Assembly: GCA_023442775.1 (NCBI GenBank)
Contig: JAEZXH010000004.1
Location: 1-64,000 of the forward strand
DNA: 64,000 bases
Origin: Bacillota bacterium
GTDB taxonomy: Bacteria; Bacillota; Clostridia; Tissierellales; Peptoniphilaceae
Direction of reading: 5' to 3'
Part shown: one piece after another, positions 34,308 to 43,138 of the stretch
Numbering within the stretch: position 1 is the stretch's first letter
Layout of the letters: the number at the start of each line of letters is the position of its first letter
Position numbers and translations under genes: made by a program
The notes under the pieces: model-generated
Database searches by the model: none
What the model was told of the DNA's origin: nothing
Seen by the model: the letters and a program-made list of their open reading frames with translations, nothing else

Positions 34308-35864
34308 ATGAGAAGCGTAAGAAGAAACTGGTTGCTTTTGTTCCTTGGAGCCTTCCTTCTGTTTGGAAGTGTCCTTCCCGCCTACGGGGCAGAGGAGATT
34401 CAAGTCCTCTTGATCAAGCCCTCCATCTATTCGGGAAAGAAGGGGCAGGAGCTCTCCTACACCCTGCGGGTCAATCTCCCGCAACAGGTGGAAAAGACCT
34501 ACAAGTCCTTTAACGTCACCGTGCGTTTTGACAAGCGCCTCTCCCTTGTGGGGCAGAAGATTTCCGAGCCCAAACAAGGGGATTGGGTCCAATTCTCCAA
34601 GGCGAACCTCGAGGGTTCCGACACCCTCTCCATGAGTGTCAATGACGTGAAGGCCTTAAAGAATCTCAAGGCCCTCGTGGTGAAGATTGACCTGAAGGTC
34701 AAGGCCACGGGAACCTTTACGAACCGTCTCGACGACACCTATGTCCTCTCAACCCAGCGCGTCGATGGGAATGAGGACGCTCGCCAGGAAGAGGTGAGTT
34801 CCGTCGTGGCGTCGGGCCTCGATGGAAAACTCGACGTGAAAGCCCTCCAGGTCGGGGATAAGGTCCTCACCGGCTCGACCTATGGGAAGGCCAAGGTAGA
34901 AATCTTCAAGGATGAGACCCTCCTCGCCGAGGGCGTCGCCAAGGAGGATGGAAGTTTTCGCATCGTCATCAATCCCCAAAAGGAGGGGACGCGCCTAAGA
35001 GTCGTGGCCAAGTCCACCGATGGGAAGGACCAGGAGGCGACCCGTAGCCTCGTCGTCGGTGGGGAAGTGGCGGCAACGGCTCAAGAGGACGTGGTGGACC
35101 GGGGCCGTGTCGAGGCCTATGTGCGCCACGGCAAGGGCATGGACACCTCCCGGGTCACCGAGGAGAACCGGGCGCGCCTCGGTGCCGCCGTGGCCCAAGG
35201 GGAGTATCTGGCCCTCAAAAAGAGCCTCACCGAGTCCGAGGAAAAGGACTGGGTGAAGGAGATCACCGAGGCGATGAAGGCGGTGGAAGCCCCCTACATG
35301 TCGGGGTATACGAAGACGGCCTTTGGTCCCGGGAAGGAGATCAAGCGCGCCGAAGTGGCCCAAATCTTCCGCCGTCTCCTCGACGGGGGAGAGGACCGGG
35401 TCGGTCATTACTCCTCCTTTAAGGACGTGAAGGACTCTGCGTGGTACGCCGACGCTGTGGGCTTTATGGAGAGCGCGCGGTTCTTGAGTGGCTACGAAGA
35501 TGGGACCTTTAAGCCAGAGAAGGCCATGAGTCGTGCCGAGTTTGCGAGCCTCATGGTGAAGATCTTGGGCCTTAATGGGGAGCTCTCCGAGGGACCGAGT
35601 TTCTCCGACGTGAAGCAAAACCACTGGGCCCGCGGGGCCATCGGCGCCGTCCAGAGTCTGGGCCTCATGAAGGGCGACGACAAGGGGAGATTTCGCCCCG
35701 ATGCAAAGATGAGTCGCGCCGAGGCCTGTGCCGTCATCAATCGCGCCTACAAGCGAAACGCCGATGCAGAATTTTTTGCCAACTATGCAGTCATGCCCTT
35801 TTCTGACGTGACGAAAAAACATTGGGCCTATGCGGATATTGCCAATGCCGCTGGAGCCTATTGA
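34308..35864 (+). CDS. SLH-domain cell-surface protein
   Basis: 518 residues. Signal peptide (about 1-27, LLLFLGAFLLFGSVLPAYGA). Residues ~30-165 form a beta-rich cohesin- or adhesin-like module (YTLRVNLPQQVEKTYKSFNVTVRFD), ~175-255 a bacterial Ig-like repeat (GSTYGKAKVEIFKDETLLAEG), then a linker and three SLH motifs (AFGPGKEIKRAEVAQIF; GTFKPEKAMSRAEFASLM; RFRPDAKMSRAEACAVI). SLH domains bind pyruvylated wall polymers, so the protein is wall-anchored at its C-terminus. RBS AAAGGGGG. Role unknown. Confidence 0.88.
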   Translation: MRSVRRNWLLLFLGAFLLFGSVLPAYGAEEIQVLLIKPSIYSGKKGQELSYTLRVNLPQQVEKTYKSFNVTVRFDKRLSLVGQKISEPKQGDWVQFSKANLEGSDTLSMSVNDVKALKNLKALVVKIDLKVKATGTFTNRLDDTYVLSTQRVDGNEDARQEEVSSVVASGLDGKLDVKALQVGDKVLTGSTYGKAKVEIFKDETLLAEGVAKEDGSFRIVINPQKEGTRLRVVAKSTDGKDQEATRSLVVGGEVAATAQEDVVDRGRVEAYVRHGKGMDTSRVTEENRARLGAAVAQGEYLALKKSLTESEEKDWVKEITEAMKAVEAPYMSGYTKTAFGPGKEIKRAEVAQIFRRLLDGGEDRVGHYSSFKDVKDSAWYADAVGFMESARFLSGYEDGTFKPEKAMSRAEFASLMVKILGLNGELSEGPSFSDVKQNHWARGAIGAVQSLGLMKGDDKGRFRPDAKMSRAEACAVINRAYKRNADAEFFANYAVMPFSDVTKKHWAYADIANAAGAY

Positions 35865-35871
35865 GGTGACT

Positions 35872-36396
35872 ATGATTCTTTGTACCTATGTAAGTAAGAC
35901 GGGAAACACGAAGAAGGTGGCCGAGGCCATCGCCGAAGAACTCGGGGAGGCGTGCCGCCTCGTCCCCGCAGAGGAATTGACCGAAGAGGAGGTCTTAGAG
36001 GCGGAGTTCGTCTTTGCGGGGTTTTGGGTGGACAAGGGGGGCCCAGATCCGGTGGGCAAGGCGATGTGCGACGCTTTGAAGGGGAAGACCATTGGCCTCT
36101 TTATGACCCTTGGGGCCTACCCCCACAGCCTCCACGCAGCGAAGGTCTTGGTGAGGACCGCAGAGTCCATTGAAGGGGGAAGCGTCGTCGGCCTTCTCGC
36201 CATTCAAGGCGCCGTGGGAGCGGCGCGAGATCCCCGCCTCGAGGCCCTTCCCGCCTCGAATCACCACGCCCCCAATGCCAAGAACAACCGCCGCCGCGCC
36301 CTTGCGGCGACGCGCCCCGACGAAGAGGACCTCGCCCGCGCCAAGGCCTGGGCCCGGGACGTCCTCTATGGGGAGTGTCTTCGGGAGAGCCGATGA
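35872..36396 (+). CDS. flavodoxin family protein
   Basis: 174 residues from ATG 35872 (GAGGTG upstream). FMN phosphate loop YVSKTGNTKKVAEAIAEEL, then GFWVDKGGPDP and GLFMTLGAYPHSLHA, as in Flavodoxin_4/BilS-type proteins. The C-terminal ~40 residues are basic and Asn/Arg-rich. An electron carrier or reductase partner; redox partner unknown. Seven bases after the SLH gene and overlapping the DUF454 gene by 4 bp. Confidence 0.82.
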   Translation: MILCTYVSKTGNTKKVAEAIAEELGEACRLVPAEELTEEEVLEAEFVFAGFWVDKGGPDPVGKAMCDALKGKTIGLFMTLGAYPHSLHAAKVLVRTAESIEGGSVVGLLAIQGAVGAARDPRLEALPASNHHAPNAKNNRRRALAATRPDEEDLARAKAWARDVLYGECLRESR

Positions 36397-36767
36397 GACG
36401 GGTCTTTCTCGCCCTCGGGTTTCTCTGTGTGGGCCTTGGGAGCGTCGGGGCCATGGTCCCCGTCCTGCCCACGACGCCCTTCCTCCTCTTGGCGGCGGCT
36501 CTCTTTGCGAAGAGTTCTCCTCGGGCGGAGGCCTGGCTGCGACGACAGAGCCTCTATCGCAACTACGTCGAGGTCTATCGCCAAGAGGGGCCACTGCCTC
36601 TGAAAACCCGGGTGCGCATCGTGGTGACGGTGAGTCTCATCTGCGCCCTGAGTTTTCTTCTCATGAAAAATCCCATTGGCCGCAGTGCCCTCGTCATCGT
36701 CGTCCTCGGCCACTGGCTCTATTTCTTTCTCATCCTCCCGAGAAGGCAACAAAAAAACCCGCAATGA
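36393..36767 (+). CDS. DUF454 family membrane protein (YbaN-like)
   Basis: 124 residues, about four helices. Family signature GSVGAMVPVLPTTPFLLLAAALFAKSS near the start and LPLKTRVRIVVTVSLI later. Unknown function; members often neighbour iron or haem genes. Its ATG overlaps the flavodoxin stop (ATGA). The stop is in the loop of the terminator. Confidence 0.88.
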   Translation: MRRVFLALGFLCVGLGSVGAMVPVLPTTPFLLLAAALFAKSSPRAEAWLRRQSLYRNYVEVYRQEGPLPLKTRVRIVVTVSLICALSFLLMKNPIGRSALVIVVLGHWLYFFLILPRRQQKNPQ

Positions 36768-36779
36768 GCGGGCTTTTTT
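36751..36779. terminator. bidirectional terminator
   Basis: CCCGC-AATGA-GCGGG with seven A before and six T after; shared by DUF454 (+) and birA (-), overlapping both gene ends. Confidence 0.82.
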
Positions 36780-37755
36780 ATTGGTCAAAACCGAGGTTTT
36801 GGAAGGAGACTTCTCCCGAGGAGAGGACGAGTTCCTCTCCGTGGACGTCGATGTGAAGGTGGGCGTCGTCGTCGAGACTTGTGACGAGGCCTTCGAGAGT
36901 TCGGCCCTGATAAGTGAAGGCCACCCGTCGACCGATGAGAAAACTCCGCTTGCGGTAGGCCTCCATAATCGCCTCCCGGGGAACCTCTTCCAGGGCGAGG
37001 AGTTCTCGAAGAATCATTGCGGCGAGTTCTGAGCGAAAGAGGTGGACGTCGAGGCTTCCTGCTACGTTGGCCACCTCTCCAAAGTCCTCCGGGCGGGTAG
37101 TGACGTTGATGCCGATGCCGAGGTAGATGGCCAAAAGCTCGTGGCTCTCCATGGAGAGCTCCGCTTCCGAGAGGATGCCGCAGATTTTCTTATCCCCGAG
37201 ATAGAGGTCGTTGACCCACTTGATTTTTGGGTTGAGACCCGTCAAGGATTCGATGGCCCGGCAGACGGCGACGGCGGCGCGAACGGTGACGAGGAGCTCC
37301 TCCGTGGTGGAGATGGGAAGGGGCCCCTCGTGAAAGAGGGTGGTCATGTAGAGTCCCGTGTGGGCCGGGGAGGTGAAACTCTTTCCCGTGCGCCCTCGCC
37401 CCTTAGTCTGCTCTTCGGCGAGAATCGTATCCCAGCGATGGAGGGACCCGTCGAGGAAGCGGCGCTTTGCCTCGTTGTTCGTCGAGTCAATGGTGGGGAA
37501 GATGGCGAGGGAGATGTCCTTCAAAGGAGCCGGGAGGTGGGTGCGGATGGCTCCCTCGGAGAGGCGGTCGAAGTCGCCGACAAGGCGGTAGCCCCGCCGC
37601 GGCGTCGCCTCGATGTCATAGCCTTCCCCTCGCAAGAGTTCGATGGCCTTCCAGACGGCGGTGCGGGAGACGTCGAGCTCCTTGGCGAGGCTCTCTCCCG
37701 AGATGTGTTCGCCTCGGTGCGCCTCCAAGGCGGCGAGGACGCGGTCTTTACTCAT
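36778..37755 (-). CDS. birA: bifunctional biotin ligase / biotin operon repressor BirA
   Basis: 325 residues. N-terminal winged helix (ISGESLAKELDVSRTAVWKAI, then TPRRGYRLV), central ligase domain with GRGRTGKSFTSP (biotinyl-AMP loop) and KWVNDLYLGDKKICGIL, and a C-terminal SH3-like domain. It biotinylates carboxylases and represses biotin genes when holo. A BirA-like palindrome overlaps the bioYBDA promoter at 25685-25715. It overlaps the channel gene upstream by 4 bp. Confidence 0.96.
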   Translation of the reverse strand: MSKDRVLAALEAHRGEHISGESLAKELDVSRTAVWKAIELLRGEGYDIEATPRRGYRLVGDFDRLSEGAIRTHLPAPLKDISLAIFPTIDSTNNEAKRRFLDGSLHRWDTILAEEQTKGRGRTGKSFTSPAHTGLYMTTLFHEGPLPISTTEELLVTVRAAVAVCRAIESLTGLNPKIKWVNDLYLGDKKICGILSEAELSMESHELLAIYLGIGINVTTRPEDFGEVANVAGSLDVHLFRSELAAMILRELLALEEVPREAIMEAYRKRSFLIGRRVAFTYQGRTLEGLVTSLDDDAHLHIDVHGEELVLSSGEVSFQNLGFDQ

Positions 37756-38441
37756 AGTTGCTCCTTTTCGGCTTCTTGGACGTAATCGGGTTCTTCAAAG
37801 AGGATGCGCGGCAGGTGCCACTGGTAGTGGTAGGCGAACATGCGCAAGAGGACCACGGCGAAAAATCCTCCGAGCATCGCCGTCGAGTCCCCGAAGAGGT
37901 GGGCGAGGAGGAGATAGACGAATCCGCCCCCGAGGGAAGCACCAGCGTAGACGTGGCGGATGAAGACAAAGGGGACGATTCCCGCGAGGAGATCGCGGAT
38001 GATGCCGCCGCCGATGCCGGTGATCATCCCCATAAAGAGGAGGAGAAATCCGTGGTCCCCGTGGCCCGCTTGGGCGGCGACGTTCATCCCGACGACGGTG
38101 AAGGCCCCAAGGCCCAGGGCGTCGAAGAAGACGAGGACCCGCTCAAAGATCTCTAAGTAATGGCTCATGAGAAGATCGCGGCGAAGGAAGAAGAGGAGAA
38201 AGAGGAGAAGGGAGGAGACCACCGCCACCTCAGAGAAGAGGGGGGAGACGAGGGCCCTCGGCGGAGTGAGTCCCAGGAGGGTATCGCGAATCATCCCTCC
38301 TCCCACCGCGGTGACTACCCCGAGGACGAGGATGCCAAAGAGGTCCATGCTCCGGCGAATCCCGAGAAGGGCCCCGGAGATGGCAAAAGCGATGGTGCCG
38401 ATGAGATCGAGAGAAAATGCGATGCTGTCATAGCTAAACAT
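37752..38441 (-). CDS. TRIC-type cation channel family protein (UPF0126)
   Basis: 229 residues from ATG 38441 (GGAGG 9 nt upstream). Seven helices in two repeats, each with the GGG-hydrophobic-RD signature (VGGGMIRDTLLG and IGGGIIRDLLAG). Prokaryotic TRIC homologues conduct K+. The link to BirA in one operon has no obvious meaning. TATGAT at 38470-38475 (minus) is the likely -10. Confidence 0.88.
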   Translation of the reverse strand: MFSYDSIAFSLDLIGTIAFAISGALLGIRRSMDLFGILVLGVVTAVGGGMIRDTLLGLTPPRALVSPLFSEVAVVSSLLLFLLFFLRRDLLMSHYLEIFERVLVFFDALGLGAFTVVGMNVAAQAGHGDHGFLLLFMGMITGIGGGIIRDLLAGIVPFVFIRHVYAGASLGGGFVYLLLAHLFGDSTAMLGGFFAVVLLRMFAYHYQWHLPRILFEEPDYVQEAEKEQL

Positions 38442-38498
38442 GTGCCCATACCTCCAAAGTCTTTTCTCTATCATACCGCAACCCGAGGATTTTTCCAC

Positions 38499-38526
38499 GA
38501 AAAAAAGAAGGCCACCGACCTTCTTT
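38499..38526 (-). terminator. terminator of stalk-domain gene
   Basis: Minus strand AAAGAAGG - 7 nt - CCTTCTTT then T run; it reaches into the stop codon of the gene. Confidence 0.8.
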
Positions 38527-38942
38527 TAATCCACACGTACAGTATTGGTCTCCTGGTCCCAACGGATTTGAAACCCGAGGGTTTCGCCAATGGCGCGCAA
38601 GGGGACAAAGGTGCGATCGCCGCGAATCTCCACAGGGGAGTCCAAGGAAATCTCCTTGTCGCCGAGGCGTGCCTTCGTCTTTCCCACGACGAGCCACAGG
38701 CGTGGGGAACCGAGTTTCGCAATCACCACCGTCTGCTCTTCTTCAATCCAGTCGACGGTACACCCAAGAGCTTCCGTGACGTACCTGAGAGGCACGTAGG
38801 TGCGCCCGTCTTTAATGTAGGCAGCTGGCTGCGCTTCAATGAGGCGTCCCCGGACTTCGATGCGCGGAGATTGGGCCGCGAAAATCATCTGGGGCACCAT
38901 GAGGACGAGGATGAGGACGAGGGATTGGACGTGACGTTTCAT
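38526..38942 (-). CDS. secreted copper-amine-oxidase-N-like (stalk) domain protein
   Basis: 138 residues from ATG 38942. Signal peptide (LVLILVLMVPQMIFAAQ). Two stalk repeats: INKDGRTYVPLRYVTEALG-type (YIKDGRTYVPLRYV; TVDWIEEEQTVVI) and IRGDRTFVPLRAIGETLG with RWDQETNTVRV. Two repeats and nothing else. These domains are common on clostridial surface proteins; exact role unknown. -10 TATACT at 38988-38993 on the minus strand. Confidence 0.88.
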   Translation of the reverse strand: MKRHVQSLVLILVLMVPQMIFAAQSPRIEVRGRLIEAQPAAYIKDGRTYVPLRYVTEALGCTVDWIEEEQTVVIAKLGSPRLWLVVGKTKARLGDKEISLDSPVEIRGDRTFVPLRAIGETLGFQIRWDQETNTVRVD

Positions 38943-39041
38943 AATCATCCCTCCTCCAACCCCGAGAGGGGCCGTGTGTCTACTTTAAGTATAGCGAAGA
39001 GAGAAAAATCCTGACCAAGGGGGAGCGTTCTCATGAGAATT

Positions 39042-39058
39042 TGTCACGGAGCTGTAAC
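39042..39058 (+). promoter_or_regulatory. 11-bp direct repeat upstream of msrAB
   Basis: TGTCAC (39042-39047) and TGTAAC (39053-39058), identical half-sites and spacing to the box upstream of the SLH gene. A weak -10 (TATCAA, 39078) follows. Confidence 0.5.
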
Positions 39059-39109
39059 GAAGTAAGGCTCTTTTGGGTATCAAGGTCATAGAAACAAAGG
39101 AGGAAGACT

Positions 39110-40075
39110 ATGACACACACCATCGTCCTTGCAGGAGGCTGCTTCTGGGGCGTCGAAGGATATTTTAAGCGCATCAGAGGCGTTATCGAGACAGAAGTGG
39201 GCTACGCCAACGGAAAGACGGACTCTGCCCGCTATGAGACCTTAAAGGAGACCGATCACGCAGAGGTGGTGCGCATCGTCTACGACGAGGCCATCCTCAC
39301 CCTCGAGGAGATCCTCGCCCATTTTCTGCGCATCATCGACCCCTATAGCGTCAACAAACAGGGTAACGACGTGGGACGTCAGTACCGTACTGGAGTCTAC
39401 GTCGCCGACGAAAGGGAGAAGGCGAGGGTTTCGCGGATCTTGGAAAACTATTGGCAAGTGGAGGAGAGAAATCACAAGAACCTGAGTCGTCTCTTCGCCA
39501 TTGAGGTGGAAATCTTGCGCCACTTCATCCCCGCCGAAGACTATCATCAGGACTATCTTGGAAAGAACCCCGGTGGGTATTGCCATATTAATCTCGCCCT
39601 CGCAGAAGAGCCCCTCGTCGCCTATCCCCGTCGCCATGAATCCGAGGAAGAGCTTCGCCAGCGTCTCGGGGAGGAGGCATACTCCATCGCCCGTCACTCG
39701 GCGACGGAAGCGCCGAGGACGAGTCCCTTAAACGAGGAGTGGCGTCCCGGCATTTACGTGGACCGCGTCAGTGGCGCGCCCCTCTTCGCCTCCCAGACGA
39801 AGTTTGACCCGGGCTGTGGCTGGCCATCCTTTACCGCGCCCATTGAGGATGCGGTCCTCTCCTATCACGACGACCGTTCCCACGGCATGCGACGCACCGA
39901 AGTGCGCAGCACCGACGCGGACATCCACCTGGGCCACGTCTTTCCCGACGGTCCCGAAGAGGCGGGAGGCCTTCGCTATTGCATGAACGGCGCTGTCCTC
40001 GAGTTCATCCCCTTGGAGGAGATGGAGGAGAAGGGCTATGGAGCCTACATCGACAAGGTGAAAGAGAAGGAGTGA
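39110..40075 (+). CDS. msrAB: fused methionine sulfoxide reductase MsrA-MsrB
   Basis: 321 residues. N-terminal MsrA domain (catalytic Cys in GGCFWGVEGYF) reduces the S-epimer. The C-terminal MsrB domain (CGWPSF, then HLGHVF and catalytic Cys in RYCMNGAVLEF) reduces the R-epimer. The MsrB part lacks the two zinc CxxC pairs (GIYVDRVSGAPLF in their place), the non-zinc form. No signal peptide, so cytosolic. RBS AAAGGAGG. Single-gene unit ending in a strong terminator. Confidence 0.96.
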   Translation: MTHTIVLAGGCFWGVEGYFKRIRGVIETEVGYANGKTDSARYETLKETDHAEVVRIVYDEAILTLEEILAHFLRIIDPYSVNKQGNDVGRQYRTGVYVADEREKARVSRILENYWQVEERNHKNLSRLFAIEVEILRHFIPAEDYHQDYLGKNPGGYCHINLALAEEPLVAYPRRHESEEELRQRLGEEAYSIARHSATEAPRTSPLNEEWRPGIYVDRVSGAPLFASQTKFDPGCGWPSFTAPIEDAVLSYHDDRSHGMRRTEVRSTDADIHLGHVFPDGPEEAGGLRYCMNGAVLEFIPLEEMEEKGYGAYIDKVKEKE

Positions 40076-40090
40076 TCCTTCTCTTTTTTT
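40061..40090 (+). terminator. terminator overlapping msrAB stop
   Basis: AAAGAGAAGG (40061-40070) pairs with CCTTCTCTTT (40077-40086) around a 6-nt loop containing the TGA stop, then more T. Confidence 0.88.
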
Positions 40091-40126
40091 GTTTCTTACG
40101 GTTTTTGCAAAATATTACGAAAAATC

Positions 40127-40219
40127 TTGAAACTTATGTGCATTTGGAGTATGCTAAATGGGAATACAAGTCCCTTGCGGGACCGCTCTAGGGGTGCGGG
40201 TATTCTAGAAAGGATGGTT
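40127..40219 (+). promoter_or_regulatory. cbiM promoter and compact structured leader (riboswitch-like)
   Basis: TTGAAA (40127-40132), 17-bp spacer, TATGCT (40150-40155), start about 40161. The leader folds at once: P1 GGAATAC/GTATTCT (40161-40167 with 40200-40206, one G-U), P2 GTCCC-TTGC-GGGAC (40170-40183) and P3 CGC/GCG (40184-40198). TCTAG (40187-40191) can instead pair with CTAGA (40205-40209) next to the RBS. It does not match the B12 or NiCo riboswitch features I know. Confidence 0.55.
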
Positions 40220-40954
40220 ATGAAGCACAATCGTAAACTCTATGGCATGTTGAGCTTTCTCTTCTGCCTCTTCGTCGTGGTGACGCCCACCTACGCCATG
40301 CACATCATGGAGGGTTTTTTGAGTCCGAAGTGGGCACTGTTCTGGTTCGTGGCCAGCGCACCATTTTTCATCTATGGATTTATCCAAATCCGCAAGATCT
40401 TCCGGGACCACCCCGATAAGAAACTCCTCTTGGCCCTCTGCGGCGCCTTCGCCTTTATCTTGAGTGCCTTGAAGATTCCCTCGGTGACCGGATCTTGTTC
40501 CCACCCGACGGGTGTGGGCCTTGGTGCCATCCTCTTCGGCCCCACGGTGATGACCGTCTTGGGGGCCATCGTCCTCTTGTTCCAAGCCCTTCTTCTCGCC
40601 CACGGTGGCCTCACCACCTTAGGCGCCAACACCTTCTCCATGGCCATTGCCGGCCCCTTGGTGAGCTACGGTGTCTATCGTGCAGGGAAGAAGATGGGCC
40701 TCAACACCTTTGTGAGCGTCTTCTTAGCCGCCGCCCTTGGGGACCTCTTCACCTATGTGGTGACGAGTTTCCAATTGGCCTTTGCCTATCCCGACCCGGC
40801 GACGGGGGTCATGGGCAGTGCGGTGAAGTTTTTAGGAATTTTTGCCCTCACCCAGATTCCCCTCGCCATCATCGAAGGGATCTTGACGGCACTTATCTTC
40901 GATAAGGTCCTCGAACACGAAGGAAGGACGGTGCTCCATGAAACGCTCCACTAA
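40220..40954 (+). CDS. cbiM: cobalt ECF transporter substrate-binding component CbiM
   Basis: 244 residues from ATG 40220 (AAAGGA six bases upstream). N-terminal signal-like helix, then the mature start [16 protein letters not shown], whose Met-His-Ile-Met-Glu sequence forms the metal site in CbiM/Nik[18 protein letters not shown] and [23 protein letters not shown] are family signatures. Imports Co2+ (possibly Ni2+) with CbiN, CbiQ and CbiO. No cobalamin synthesis genes are in the window. Confidence 0.95.
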   Translation: MKHNRKLYGMLSFLFCLFVVVTPTYAMHIMEGFLSPKWALFWFVASAPFFIYGFIQIRKIFRDHPDKKLLLALCGAFAFILSALKIPSVTGSCSHPTGVGLGAILFGPTVMTVLGAIVLLFQALLLAHGGLTTLGANTFSMAIAGPLVSYGVYRAGKKMGLNTFVSVFLAAALGDLFTYVVTSFQLAFAYPDPATGVMGSAVKFLGIFALTQIPLAIIEGILTALIFDKVLEHEGRTVLHETLH

Positions 40955-41222
40955 ACTCATTCTCATCCTCGCCATGCTCCTTCTCGCCATCATTCCCGTG
41001 ATGACCTTAAAGGACGCAGAGTTTGGCGGATCCGACGACCAGGCCGAGGGAATCATCTCCGAGGTCGATCCCAGCTACGAGCCCTGGTTCGAGCCCATCT
41101 ATGAGCCGGCAAGTGGAGAGATTGAGTCCCTCCTCTTCGCTCTGCAAGCGGCCATTGGCTCTGGGGTCATCTTCTACTATCTCGGCTACAACCGGGGCAA
41201 GAAGAACCATGAGTCCCATTGA
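40938..41222 (+). CDS. cbiN: cobalt transporter accessory protein CbiN
   Basis: 94 residues, two helices ([32 protein letters not shown]) separated by an outside loop with [21 protein letters not shown], the CbiN pattern. It makes CbiM competent for transport. Overlaps cbiM by 17 bp and cbiQ by 14 bp. CbiN argues for cobalt rather than nickel. Confidence 0.94.
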   Translation: MKRSTKLILILAMLLLAIIPVMTLKDAEFGGSDDQAEGIISEVDPSYEPWFEPIYEPASGEIESLLFALQAAIGSGVIFYYLGYNRGKKNHESH

Positions 41223-41856
41223 CCGGTATAGCTACGACAATCGGTTCAGTCTCATTGCGGCACGCACGAAGATTCTCCTGGGGATGCTCTTCCTCCTCAT
41301 GGGGCTTTGCGTGCCCTTTGTGCCTGTACAGCTCGGGATTGTCGTCATCGTCATCTGCGCCCTTCTCTACGCGCGGATTCCCTGGCGGGCGCTCTTTCGC
41401 TTTTACGCCATTCCCCTGGGGTTTCTCCTCATCTCCTTGGTGAGCATTTTGTTGAGCCTTCGCACCGAGGGAGGGCTCCACATCGTCTTTGAGAAGAGTC
41501 AGATTCCCGTGGCCCTCGCCCTGGCGAGCCGCGCCCTTGCCACCATGAGCGGTGCCTACTTCATCGCCCTCACCACACCCCTTCCCCAACAGGTGGCCTT
41601 CTTGAAATCTCTCCACGTCCCCGAGGAAATCCTCGAACTCATGGTCCTCATCTATCGCTTCATCAGCATCTTTCTCGAGGAGTTTCTCACCATGCACCAG
41701 GCCCTTGTGTTGCGGTTTTATCGCAACAGCCTCTCCTCGACGGTGCGGGGTCTCTCCATCCTCGCAAGCGGCATCTTTTCTCGGATTATGAAGAGCTATG
41801 ATAGTTGGCGGGAACAGTTGGAGCTGAAGTTTTTCAACGGGTCCTTTCACGTTTAG
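41209..41856 (+). CDS. cbiQ: ECF transporter transmembrane component CbiQ
   Basis: 215 residues from ATG 41209. Opens [22 protein letters not shown], typical of CbiQ; about five helices, then coupling helices with the Ala-Arg-Gly-like motif region (ALVLRFYRNSLSSTVRG). Connects CbiM to the CbiO ATPase. Confidence 0.9.
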   Translation: MSPIDRYSYDNRFSLIAARTKILLGMLFLLMGLCVPFVPVQLGIVVIVICALLYARIPWRALFRFYAIPLGFLLISLVSILLSLRTEGGLHIVFEKSQIPVALALASRALATMSGAYFIALTTPLPQQVAFLKSLHVPEEILELMVLIYRFISIFLEEFLTMHQALVLRFYRNSLSSTVRGLSILASGIFSRIMKSYDSWREQLELKFFNGSFHV

Positions 41857-41864
41857 GAGGTTCT

Positions 41865-42668
41865 ATGATTACTCTGGAACACATCGACTATTCCTACGAT
41901 GGCATCGAGGCCTTAAAAGACCTCTCCTTCACCTTGGGAGATGCGCCGATTACCGCGGTGATTGGAGCCAATGGTGCGGGGAAGTCCACCCTCTTTCAGT
42001 GCATCTTGGGCCTGTTAAAGCCCACCTCGGGACGGATTCTTGTCGACGGAGAGCCCATCTCCTATAAGAAGGCCCATCTGCGCGCCTATCGTCAGCGGGT
42101 GAGTATGCTCTTTCAAGACCCGGACAAGCAGATTTTCTTCTCTCGCGTCTATGACGACGTGGCCTTTGCCCTGAGAAATCTCCAGGTGGAGGAAGAGGAG
42201 ATTGCCCGTCGGGTCGAAGAGAGTCTTCGCCGGGTCGACGTCTGGGATTTGAGGGAGCGCCCGGTCCACTACCTCTCCTATGGACAGAAGAAGCGGGTGG
42301 CCCTCGCCGGGTGTCTGGCCCTCGGCTCGGAGCTTCTCCTCTTAGACGAACCCACCGCCGGCCTCGATCCCGCCATGGAACGCCAGATTGTGGAACTCAT
42401 TGAAGAACTCGCCGGCCAGGGGACGAAGATTGTCCTCTCGAGCCACGACATGGACTTCATCTATCGCACCTGCGAGAAGATTTTCGTCCTGGGAAAGGGA
42501 GAGCTCCTCGCCGCCGGATCCCGGGAAGAGGTCTTTCTCGACGAGGAGAAGATTTTGCGCGCCGATTTGCGCCTTCCTTGGCTCGTCGAGGCCCATCTGC
42601 GCACGGGTCTTCCCCTCTGCGCCCGGCCCGAAGATTTCTACCGACAGATTGGAGGGAAGAGGAGATGA
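41865..42668 (+). CDS. cbiO: ECF transporter ATPase CbiO
   Basis: 267 residues from ATG 41865 (AGGAGG). Walker A GANGAGKST, Q-loop in LFQDPDKQIF, signature variant LSYGQKKR, Walker B LLLDEPTAGLD, switch His in SSHDMD. The LSYGQ signature is normal for CbiO/EcfA. Powers cobalt import. Its stop overlaps the ybaK start (ATGA). Confidence 0.95.
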   Translation: MITLEHIDYSYDGIEALKDLSFTLGDAPITAVIGANGAGKSTLFQCILGLLKPTSGRILVDGEPISYKKAHLRAYRQRVSMLFQDPDKQIFFSRVYDDVAFALRNLQVEEEEIARRVEESLRRVDVWDLRERPVHYLSYGQKKRVALAGCLALGSELLLLDEPTAGLDPAMERQIVELIEELAGQGTKIVLSSHDMDFIYRTCEKIFVLGKGELLAAGSREEVFLDEEKILRADLRLPWLVEAHLRTGLPLCARPEDFYRQIGGKRR

Positions 42669-43138
42669 AGAAGACAAATGCCCTGCGCATCCTCGATGGC
42701 GCAAAGATTGCCTACACCTTAAAGACCTATGACGAAGACACGGAGGTGGATGGGGTTGCCATTGCCGAGGCGGTGGGAAGTCCTGTGGAAGCGACCTTTA
42801 AGACCTTAATCGCCTCGTCAAAGAAGGGCTTTGGGTGTTTTGTCATCCCGGTGAAGAGCCACCTTGACCTGAAAAAAGCGGGGGCCGTCCTCGGGGAGAA
42901 GAGTGTGGAGCTCATCGCCGAGAAGGAGCTCTTCCCATTGACGGGCTACCATCGGGGAGGATGCTCTCCCGTGGGCCTCAAAAAGGCCATGCCCATCGTC
43001 ATCGACGAGAGCGCCGCATCATGTTCTGAGATCTACGTCAGCGCCGGGCGGAAGGGGATGCAGATGTGCCTTTCCCTCGAGGATTTTCTCGACCTCACCA
43101 AGGCCACCGTCGCCCCCATCACGCGCCATGAAGTCTAG
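42665..43138 (+). CDS. ybaK: YbaK/EbsC-type aminoacyl-tRNA deacylase
   Basis: 157 residues. YbaK clears Cys mis-attached to tRNA-Pro (Cys-tRNA deacylase). Seen: TEVDGVAIAEAVG, EATFKTLIA, conserved-type Lys in FVIPVKSHLDLKKA, and the HRGGCSPVGLKKAMPIVIDE loop. Coupled to cbiO by a 4-bp overlap, though no functional link is obvious. Editing complements proS at 31024. Confidence 0.92.
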   Translation: MKKTNALRILDGAKIAYTLKTYDEDTEVDGVAIAEAVGSPVEATFKTLIASSKKGFGCFVIPVKSHLDLKKAGAVLGEKSVELIAEKELFPLTGYHRGGCSPVGLKKAMPIVIDESAASCSEIYVSAGRKGMQMCLSLEDFLDLTKATVAPITRHEV

